From NCBI GenBank assembly GCA_037127255.1, contig JBANSL010000008.1:3806896-3870895 (forward strand): DNA of 64,000 nucleotides. The letters are read 5' to 3'. Position numbers and translations under genes: made by a program. How positions within the stretch are numbered: the stretch's first letter is position 1; every line of letters starts with the position of its first letter. Positions 54,191 through 64,000 of this stretch are shown here, piece by piece. The DNA is from Persicaria tinctoria (lineage: Eukaryota; Streptophyta; Magnoliopsida; Caryophyllales; Polygonaceae). Under the pieces are notes generated by a model. The model saw only the letters and a list, made by a program, of their open reading frames with translations, ran no database searches and was not told the DNA's origin.

Positions 54191-57100
54191 GAGGAGTTCC
54201 AGTGAGTTTGTGCTCTAAAGTTGTGTAAACCGTCACAATATAAGACTTTTTTTAAAAATATTACTGATGATTTTTCTATCATATGATCTGGCATAGGATA
54301 ACCCCTAAATTTGGATTTAAAAAAAAATAAATTAATTAGTTTAGCATTTTTTTAATTAGGTTCTTAGTATCACTTGCCTATTTTTTTGTATGAAATATTT
54401 TTCAATTTAGAATCTTATCTTATGCCCTGAGCATAGAATAAAAAAACCGCATTACCAATAATTGTTGAGTTGTAAAGATACCAAAAGGTCCCAACAAACA
54501 CCCACAATGCCTATTTAGGAAGTAAGTGTTAAAAGCCTTGATCGAAGTCCTTACTTATTTGTCTAGTGTAAACACAACTCTCTTTTGTAAAACTAGGAGT
54601 AGTAGGGTTTGAAATCCTAATAATAAGATAACTGGGTGTCATTTATTTTTAATCATTTCAACAATTTTTAGGTACTCCTATTCATTGTAGGTTCATTATC
54701 ATTAGGGATGTAGGCCGAATAGCTCGAGCTTGACTTGAAAAAAGTTTATCTCAACCTCGTTCATTTGCTAAATAGTAAATAAACCGAGTATGAATAAATT
54801 CTCAAGGTTGATTTAATTGAGGCTTGGTTCGACTCGAACTCGAATATTGTTGAATTTACAAAATTTACCAATAGTTACTTTGTTTACGAGTGAGAAGAGT
54901 TGCTCTATAGGCTTAAATGAAGCTTGGCTAAAACTCGTTCATTTAAAAAAAAGATCCGAGTAAGAAATTAAAGTATTTTAAAGCTAGAATCCAAATTTAG
55001 GACGGACTCAAACTCGCTCGTTTCTAAACGAATATAAAAAAAAATCGACTACGAACCTTGACCATTTTTTTAATTTATATTTTAATCCAAAATCCAGGTG
55101 CTACTCCTAGGATAATCGAGCTAAAAGTCGACCACGGTTTGCATTAATTAATGCAAAATAATAAGTGTCCAAGTCATCACATTGTACTATATCGCATTAT
55201 ACTCCGACAATAATCGAGCAAAAAGTCGACCACGGCTCTTTCACATGTTTATTATTAATAAAAAAAAATGGTTGAATTTATAAATGATTAGCTATAGTGA
55301 GATTTCTTTTATTACTTGTTAGTCCTATATATATGTAAAAATATTATATGGTTATTACGTACATAAGTTATTGTACAAAAAAAAAATCTTCAAAATAATT
55401 TTCTAATATGTAAAAAAAAAAAGCCTATGAGAATATCAAAAGCAAATTAATCAGCTATCTTGTTAAACCCATAATGGCTAGCTTTGTTCAAAGTGTAGGT
55501 AATAGAAAAGAAATGATCTAATATAATTTTATGTCAAAAGTAAGTGATCGATCATCTTTTTTTTTTTCCCGATTCGTTTGAACTATAACTTTAATATATA
55601 AAAGTTGGTTAAAAAGTCAAATTGAAAAACTACTTTTTAAATGATGTATTTTGAGTGTATTATGCTTTTATGACATAGGGTAAATCCGCTATTTTTTTGA
55701 CTAAATGAGGAAAAAGGAACTCATTCCATTTATTTTGTTGAAGTATTTTGTAATATTCGATCTACGATAAACGTATCTTCTCAACATGGTACCTACTTAT
55801 ACGCTTATTTGTCTCATTTCACGTTCAACGGTTAATCTTCAATTTTGATCCTTCACTTCTCTTCTATGTACTATCCTACCCTTACAAATGGAATACTATA
55901 ATGTTATTAAGCCGGGTGAAGTTTCATCGTAAAATCAATTGATAATAGAAAGAAAGAGTAGCTCACTAACTTATATATTAAGACTTGTTTATTTATATTT
56001 TCAATGTAAGACTCTATAATCTCTTCACAGCTCTAAAAATACAGTTAAAATTCACAACCCTTGTGATATAACATATTAATAAATCTAAGCCATTTCCCGA
56101 AGAGTGGGGGATTTTGTGACGTTTTTGGCGTCAGTTATAATGATCATGCTCGACGTGCTCAATTGAGTGAAAATTTTGAATTAGATCATGCTACTTTGAA
56201 ATGAGATGATATTTTTCGTACTAGTGCAAGGGGTTTGTTTACTTATGGCGTAAATTAAAAAAAAAAAAAAATTGTAAACGGTAGCCGCACACGACCTCTT
56301 ATATCGGGTTTGGATCCCATGAATTTGACATTTAAATTTATAGGTGAAGTTGAATTTTACTTACAAAAAAAAAAAGTAAAAGAAAAAAGAAAATGAGTGG
56401 GGGAAAAGAAGTGGGAAAAAATCTAATTGTAGATTATATTTTTAACGGTTGAAATTTGCCCTACTTTACTCATAAATTTGATGGTCAAATTCATGGAATT
56501 CAATTCATCCGTTAGTTAGAGCAATCCCAACAGATTCTCCATATTGAATTGTTGGAAATATTAAGGCTAATTTTGGTCCAACAGTTTCTCCATTACATTT
56601 TCCAAAATAGAGAATTAGGAGAAAAATAGAGAACATTCCCTAAATTTGAAGAAAACTTTATATATTTTGGGATAAATTCCATAATGGAGAATCTATTAAA
56701 ATTCAACCCAAAAAAGTTCAAAATATATACAATTTATAATTCTCTATTTTGAAGACTTTTTTAAGAGAAGTTGTTCCGCAACCCCTTACCTCCAATTCTT
56801 CATTTGTTTACAAAATGAATAGAGTACGGAGGATTTATTTAAGGGGATGAAAATTCAACGTCTTACTTTTGAGAACAAATCGAACACGACATCCTCCAAT
56901 ACCAAATATATAATTAAGTGATAATTGATTTTTTTAATGAAGCGTCGTGTGGCGAAAGCGTGTCCAAAATCGGCTTATTGGAATTCGGTTAACCATATTT
57001 TAAGGCACTACTCACTAGCGTGATCTTGGCTAACCATTTTTCCGGATTGGGTTAATTTCATTGTGGTTTAGTTTGGTTATCGTTAAGCAATCGCATTGGA

Positions 57101-58086
57101 GATACAACATTATTGTTTGTGCCCCGAAAGAACTAGATGTCGGTGAGCTGATATATGCAGTCAGGGCGGAGCCAGAGATAGCTCGAGAGAGGGCTCAACT
57201 TTGCTGTCATAATTTTTTTTAGTGTGCTTTTTTTTAGAGAATCTATGGAAATTATAACCATAAGTTGAAAGTTCACAGTTCATACACAGAGCACTAAAAA
57301 CAGGCATGATATAAGGTGGAAAGTAAGGATAACATCAAATATCCCTCTTACACACGAATAATTCCAGCGCTGCTTACTTAATCTTGTGCCTGCCATTCCA
57401 CACATAAACACAAAAGATCAATTACAAATAAATAATCAATACGGAGTACCTCGTAATGGAGTTGTACTTGATTGATCAGTATCTTCCCCGGGCATACCCC
57501 CTTATAAAATAAACTTGCAAGCTCAAAAGATAAACACTGAATAAAGTAGAACTATATAGAAAGATCAGGAAATTCAAATGACGAGGAATGAAGTTACTAG
57601 ATCGTGTGAAGAAAAACATACCCCTCCCAACCTCCTCGGTACTGCCTATGTTTAATGTACATGGATTAACTGCGTGCTAATATTAATCATCTTCTACTGC
57701 AGCATCAGGTAATTAGGAATCCAGACAAGGGGTTAGTATATTCTTGGATGAGAAGATCTCAAAGACCCCCTTCAAACAAGGATGAAGATAGCTTAGCCTT
57801 TCACTTTAGTGTTTCTTGTCTTACACGGCATAATCTAAATGAACAGAGCACCAAATGCAGGCATGCCAAAACCAGAAGAAGTACAGATAACTTCAAATTA
57901 ATCTTTCACACTAATTACTTCCATCTTAATTGGAGATACTATTAAACAAACTGTACACAAGGACTCAAAACCCATATTTAACAAACTGACAATTGTTCAC
58001 ATGAATCCATAGAAGCTAATCTGTTTTGGCCAGTATTATCAGAAATAAAAAAAAAAAATTAAACAATCCAGGACCCCTTTCTCAGA
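54191..58086. other. intergenic DNA
   Basis: No gene seen. It contains block copies 55054-55150 and 56841-56997. At 57155 it also holds GTCAGGGCGGAGCCAGAGATAG, resembling one end of a hAT-type element without a detectable partner. The part from 57250 on starts the divergent repeat zone. Confidence 0.45.
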
Positions 58087-61000
58087 CATACTGTTAATGT
58101 GCCTTGAACGACTGTTGACCGGCGACGCATCAGGGGGTCCGGGGGGCGGAGCCCCCCGGACCTATCGTCTGTCGGGGGGCTAGGGGTGGCGCTGCCCCCC
58201 CGCCTTTACGGTATGCGATGTTTATTGTAAACGGGCCTATCGTCTGTCTATTTTGGGCTTTCAGTCATTGTCTGTTTAGGGTTCCATGAGTCTCTTCATA
58301 TACTCATGGAACGCCGTCCCCTGTAACCTAATCTGTTTTCGCTTCTTCTAATAAGAAATCTGGTTCTCTGCCCGTGGACGTAGGCAACACACCGTTGCTG
58401 AACCACGTAAATCTCTGTGTCTTTCTTCGCTATTATCGTTCTCGTTATAACACATACCAAACTTGGGGGAAGGGTAAGCCAGGTGTGCTTAAAACATTTT
58501 CCCCTTTACATGTATTTTGGTAGTATTTTCCTGTTAAACTACAAAAGTCGGATTTTTGGGTATAACTCCTCTTTAAGTAATTCTTACCTTAGCATAACCT
58601 AGTTACAAGGCAACTTTTTTTTTTGTGGGGGCGGGGACTGGTTCAGGGGAAACTACACATGGGAGAACCTTAATTTATATACAGTAGAATCGCACCTACC
58701 TGGATCATCAATTAAAAAGAGAGCTCATCTTGACACACACTTAGAAAGACACCAAAATCTGCAGGCAAAATAATGAGATGTCATTCAAGGAAAATTAATT
58801 TATCATGTTATAAAAAACAAGGCTAAAGGAGACTTAAGAAGCACAGAGTGCACCATTTTGACTGAGACTTTTCCATGGACTCACACGAGTCATATTGTTC
58901 AAAAAAACTTGTCGATGTACTCTCTGTTGCTCCACTTACAGAGTTATTTTGCTAAAATGCTGTGTCAGTATTAATGGTCTGCATCAAGAAATAACAAATT
59001 ACTATAAATGAATCCCTCAATTGTTTCAAATAATCTGTAATTAGAGAACGAATACACCAGGAGGTTAACATTAACCATGGTCAGATCCAAACAACTGAGA
59101 GCAAAGTGGCTCTTGATGCGCCAATGACTAGTGACCACCAACCAATATGCTGAAATAGTTGAAAATATGATCAGTTAGAAACAGCAACACCTAAGCAATT
59201 ATAGAAATGAAAGAAATCAACATGATCCCCGTTCAGCCTAAACAAGGGTACATGGTCAGCATAACATTTCAGAATCACCCCAGCAGCTACACAACCACTT
59301 CTATACCGAGAAACCTAACAACTCCATAAATAATAAAACATATAAAAGTGATCAATCAATCACAACAGTAAGACAGAAGAATGGGACACTGCACCAAGTT
59401 CCTAAGTTTTTCAAAGGAAGGCGTTTACCTATTCAATTCAATAATTCAAAACAACAACAAAAATAAAGTAGTCACCAACCAATATTATCACATTCTACCT
59501 CTAAGCAAATACTTGCAGCAGAACTGAAGAACAACTACATTTGCTCTCCAACCATGCTATATGATGAGTTTCTCTGCCCACGTGATTTAGAGAAATGCAA
59601 GACATAAACTATCCCAAATACTTCCTATCATTCAATCTTAGTTTGAATTCATTCATTCAAAACTCAAAAGCAATGGACGTGTTGTATGATATCTAACTTA
59701 ACATCATATATATCTGGATGTCTCAAGTTCCTCTTTTATTAAGACAGAAAAATCATAAGTCAATTTTTCTATTTGCGCTGGCTATTTTTATAGAGAGTAA
59801 ATCAATGACTGTTAAATGAGCACATTTGCTTTAATCTGGTCAAATAACAAAGGGGAAAAAAGCATAGCCTGGTCACCAGGAAACTTGAGGGGGTCAGAGG
59901 GGACTTAGCTAGGCATCCATGGAAGGGGAGCACTTTACACAGAAAGACACCAAAATCTGCAGGCAAAATAATGACATGTTAACTTCAAGGATTGCTATGA
60001 GGCACAGAGTGCAACATTTTGATCAGACTAAAAGTTCCTTGTACTCACGTACAAGAGCCACATTGACCCGAAAAACTCATCCATTTACTCTCTGCCGCTC
60101 CACTTAAGGAGTTATTTCAGCTAAAAGGCTACGCATGTCTGCAACTATGGCCTTTATCAAGAAATAATCAATTCTTAGTCAAATACGTAACCTGGGTAAC
60201 ATCCAAATGACTCAGAGGAAAGTGGCTCTTGATGCGCCAATGAGCTTTGAGTGAGGTTCTCAAAATTGTACATATGGTCTGGAATATGAACCGTATCATG
60301 GCTATCCCCATCTGATCATGGCTAATGACCGCCGATCATTCTGCTGAAATAGTTGAAAGTACGACCACTTAGAGACAATTATATAAATTACTTCGATCTA
60401 AGCAATTAGAAAAATGAAAGATATCATCATGATCATCACTCGGCCAAAGCAAGGGTGGTCAGCATGACAGCTGATAATCACCCCAGCAACTAGACAGTCA
60501 TTTCCATTGTGAGAAACCTAGCAACTCCATAAACAATGAAACATATAATAAAAGTAAATGATCAATAACAACAGTAACACAAAAGAATGGGAAACTACAC
60601 CAAGTTTCTAATTTTTTCAGAGGATAGTGTTTACCTAAATTCAATAATCTGAAACGTAATGTGTGACGTCAAAATATTGCCCTGACCTTGTGCAGTTGCA
60701 CGCTGAATGGAGAACCTACCAAGCATACTTCCGCCTTATTGCAGACTAAGGCACTGAACCAAAATGTTTCCTATCCATCCTACATGCCTACATAACGGAA
60801 ACATAATGAACCAAAATGTTTCAGCAGCAAACAACAACAAAAATTGAGTGAGATCTACCCGAATTGTGATCAAAATGTTTTACTTAGGGTTAGATGGATC
60901 TATTCTTCAAGTGCGAGCTGCTTGTGTATTGGTCTGGCCTCTGAGCTCAAATTAAGCATTTTAAAAAAAAAGAATGGAAGTCTGAATCCAGATGACAACT

Positions 61001-64000
61001 ACTATGAAGACAACACCAAGAGTGAAGTTTAGCCCTGGGGTCGTCTCTCAAGGCCGGCACTGATTTAGCCTGCCTAGAGGGTAAAAATGATCTTGTCAAA
61101 GCCTGCCTATAGTCTCAAGTTGTACACTTTCAGTTGGGCACTAAAGTTTGTACAAGTTCTCTGCACATTTTAATATTGTATCTATAAAAAAAATGTTCGT
61201 TTTAATAGTTAAATTTGGATGGAAGGAAAGGTACCAAGAAAATTCTTATGGATGAGCAAAAAAATAGTTCACTTGGGATGGAAGGAAAAGTACCAAGTAA
61301 ATTCACACCGTAGAGGAAAATCATTTTAATCCATTATCCATTTCACCATAGACAAATATGCACATACTAGCTAAATAATGAGGTAAATGGTCCTTGAGTT
61401 GTAGAATATCATATGGAAGATTTGAATTGTATCAAGATGTGGTCAACTAAATAGAAAAGATGGTCCTTGAGTTGTAGAATATCATATGGAAGTTTTGAAT
61501 TGTATCAAGCTGTGGTCAACTAGATAGAAAAGATAACTTCATTTAAAAAAAAACAATCACATGTAAAATACCAAATAAGAGAGAAGGTAACTGCAACGTC
61601 ATAGAAAAAAGGTTACCCTTGTAGCCCATGCTGTCAGGGAAGCCTCAATAATAATTAGCATCAAAGATCAACCTGAAATTATGAGAGTAGTAATAGGAGC
61701 TTGAAGAGATTTCACTAGTGGACAGCCAATATGCTCATTATTGTTGATAATATATACAGGGCAAAATTAGTATTAAGCACAACAATGAAAATTTGCACCT
61801 AAAGCTTCATTACTTGAGAAAGAGAACAGTAAACAAAAGAATACAAGTATAATGAGCATCTTCACAACCAACACAAATGACATGTTTCAAAGGAAAAACA
61901 ATCACAAATTTACCGTAATGGTTCAAATTAATAAAAAATTTAAAATTCACTGAAAAGTAACATTTTACTCTTAGAACAAGGCTAAAAGGAGAAAAGAAAA
62001 GATAATTCAAGTTTCTCTTTCCAGCTAGTCATTTTAATGCTGCTTGAGCCCACCATACCTTAAATATACACAAAAGATGAATGGCTATCAAAATATTCGT
62101 AAGAAATCCTGATGGGTGGGCAAATAAAAAATAAAACATCAATACCTCATAATGGAGTTGCACTTGATCCAATCAGCTATATATGCATTCTCGATCTTGA
62201 TTTTTCACAATTCCTGAAATAGGCAGAAAAGAGTGAATGAAAACCATAAAAGTGCTTAAGAAAACCAGTAGGACCTCCGCCTCTGGGGGCTGAACTGACT
62301 TAAAAAACAGCATTACATGTACTCATCATAGACCTGTAGGATCTTCGCCTCTTTTATCCGGACCATGCTACTTCCCCGCTCATTTTATCTTGCTTTCAGC
62401 ATTTCTGAACAGCAGTACCTGATCAAGTAGTTTGCAAACAGAAGAGCAATAAGTAATTAATGAAAAATCATTTAAAAAATAACGTTTTACTCTTATGATT
62501 AAAATTGGAGGCAGACTGTGTACAGAAAGAGAATAATGTATCGAATATAAACATAATCTAGCAGTGTCTAAATGCACATGGACTCAACTACCATATTTAA
62601 CAAAATGACCATTATTCACAACATGAATACATGGAAGTTAATCTCCTTTGGCCAGTGGTATCACTATGTCAGCGATAAAATCCACAAGGTCAAATAATCC
62701 AAGAACCATTTCACACAAGGCTGAAGATAGCTTGGCCTTTAACAGGGCACAACTAAGTAGGATAGAGCACTGAAAACAGGCATGCTTAAAGATGAAAAGG
62801 AAAGATAAACTCAAGTTCCCCTTTCAAGCAAGTAATTATGTTCCTTCCATTCCTAGAATAAACATAAAAGATGAATGGACATCAAAATGTTGGTAAGAAA
62901 CCATGATTGGAGGTCAAATAACAAAAAACAAAATACAAATATCTCATAACGCAGGTGTAGTTGATCCGATCAGATTTCAACTACTGCTCCTTCAATCTTC
63001 ATCTTTCAACATCCCTGACATATCCAAAAGAAGTGAATGAACACATTAAAAAACTGATTAAGAAAACCAAGTCGGTGGGTAAAGCCACAAACAAAAAGAG
63101 CAGGTACTACTGATCATTTTACCTTGGTTACTGTTTTATCCTCTTTAAAGCACGAGGATAAAAAGAAGTGAATGAAATAGCCAATACCCCATAATGGAGT
63201 TGCAGTTGATCCTATCAGGTTTCAACTACTGCTGCTTCAATCTTGACCTTTCAACATCCCTGAAACAGCCAAAAAGAAGTGAATGAACACATTAAAACTG
63301 AATAAGAAAACCGAGTTGGTAGGTAAAGCCACAAGCAAAAAGAGCAGATCCTGTACTTATAGACTGGTAGGAGTAGGATCTTTGCCTGGAGTAATATATC
63401 TAAACTCTCAAGTTCCCTTTTTTATCATGACCATGCTACTTATGATTATTTTACCTTGGTTACTGTTTTATCCTCTTTTAATCAACTCATTCTAGAACTG
63501 CTCGTATAATTCAGATAAATTCAAACACTCCAGGCCACATCTAAAGACTAACGGAAAGTGGAGAAATGTCTCATAGGATAGCTATTCCCCTTGAATTCAT
63601 ATGGCTAATGATCACCAACCAATTTCCTGACACACATGAAAGTAGCACACATAGAAGTTAAATCTACATCTAAATAATTACATAATTGAAAAAATACCAT
63701 TACGATCGCTTCTAAGTTCTCACCCAATCAAAGGTGGCCAACATCATAGTTCGAAGTCCCACGAGGAACAACTAGCCAGTCAATTCAATTCTGAGAAACT
63801 TGGAAACTCCATAAAAAAAATGAAACATGAAAAAGTGAATGTTCAATCACAATGGTAAGAAAACACAAGAATCGGACACTGAAAAGTCCCTACCTTGTTC
63901 ACCACTTCTACAGATCACCTCACTTAAATATGCTTGCTTGTGAGTTTCCAACACTGGGTAGGCAAACTAGCAAGCAAGGGGCAGCAATAATCACCCATCC
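57250..64000. repeat. non-coding region built of divergent repeated blocks
   Basis: Several blocks recur with moderate divergence. CATAATGGAGTTGCACTTGATC-like words lie near 57455, 62150, 62945 and 63190. AGAAAGACACCAAAATCTGC lies near 58743 and 59940. AAAGTGGCTCTTGATGCGCC lies near 59104 and 60221. GAGAAACCTAGCAACTCCAT-like words lie near 59309, 60511 and 63793. GAGCACTGAAAACAGGCATG-like words lie near 57287, 57845 and 62765. No open frame exceeds about 70 codons, and I recognise no protein. It may be introns or untranslated sequence of a gene beyond the right edge, or decayed tandem duplications. Confidence 0.55.
58092..58452 (+). mobile_element. solo LTR (copia-like)
   Basis: It starts TGTTAATG and ends TTATAACA, so TGTTA/TAACA form the terminal inverted repeat. 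A perfect 5 bp target duplication CATAC lies at 58087-58091 and 58453-58457. The phrase GAAATCTGGTTCTCTGCCCG then GTGGACGTAGGC near the 3' end is common in plant copia LTRs. No internal region is present, so it is a product of LTR-LTR recombination. It has a GC-rich hairpin near 58137. Confidence 0.88.

Noticed and set aside
57155..57200. Complete hAT element starting CAGGGCGGAGCC
   Set aside because: Only one end is visible; no inverted partner or 8 bp duplication could be located.

Overview
This window is nuclear DNA from a flowering plant, most likely a eudicot. The evidence is split genes with GT-AG introns, long AT-rich intergenic DNA, Stowaway, Tourist, hAT, MULE and Helitron elements, and plant-specific families (class III peroxidases, an FLZ zinc finger, a plant-type L1 LINE). 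The species cannot be named from sequence alone. All exon joins below were derived by hand from splice signals and reading frame; none is backed by transcripts.

Left third (1-16 kb). A small LTR retroelement (TRIM type, 1478-2652) is followed by a two-exon FLZ-domain gene (minus, 3418-3743). A membrane-anchored FAS1-domain gene (plus, 7474-8097) converges on RPT3, the 26S proteasome ATPase subunit (minus, coding exons 9295-11271). RPT3 has a probable non-coding first exon near 13.8-13.95 kb and a 2.5 kb leader intron holding a Helitron and a hAT-type element. A three-exon TSR2-like ribosome-biogenesis gene (minus, 15319-15893) comes next.

Middle (18.5-30 kb) and 51.7-53.1 kb. Four class III peroxidase genes, all minus strand, share the classic four-exon pattern (about 228/180/166/422 bp, intron phases 0, 0, 1). 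Three lie close together (18575-20064, 21701-24299, 28398-29749). The fourth (51723-53045) is separated from them by about 22 kb of transposon-rich DNA. All four encode secreted proteins of 328-335 residues with eight cysteines. The first has Ile where the distal catalytic Arg should be, and the fourth uses a GC-AG intron.

Transposon block (32-50 kb). It contains MULE-like elements with 9-10 bp target duplications (33983-37390, 39052-40297, 40646-41860), a foldback MITE (37577-37949), and a Helitron whose 5' ends look tandemly repeated and whose 3' hairpin plus CTAG lies at 42199-42230. A 1.2 kb GGTGACA minisatellite interrupted by a 71 bp hAT MITE follows, then a decayed L1-type LINE (45.1-47.4 kb) and two minus-strand Helitron ends.

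Right end (53.4-64 kb). A copia RNase H remnant sits beside two short LTRs. A solo LTR with a perfect 5 bp target duplication lies at 58092-58452. The last 6.7 kb is non-coding DNA built of divergent repeated blocks.

No operon-like or defence-like system is present. The most interesting biology is the peroxidase cluster and the way several transposon families have nested into and around it.
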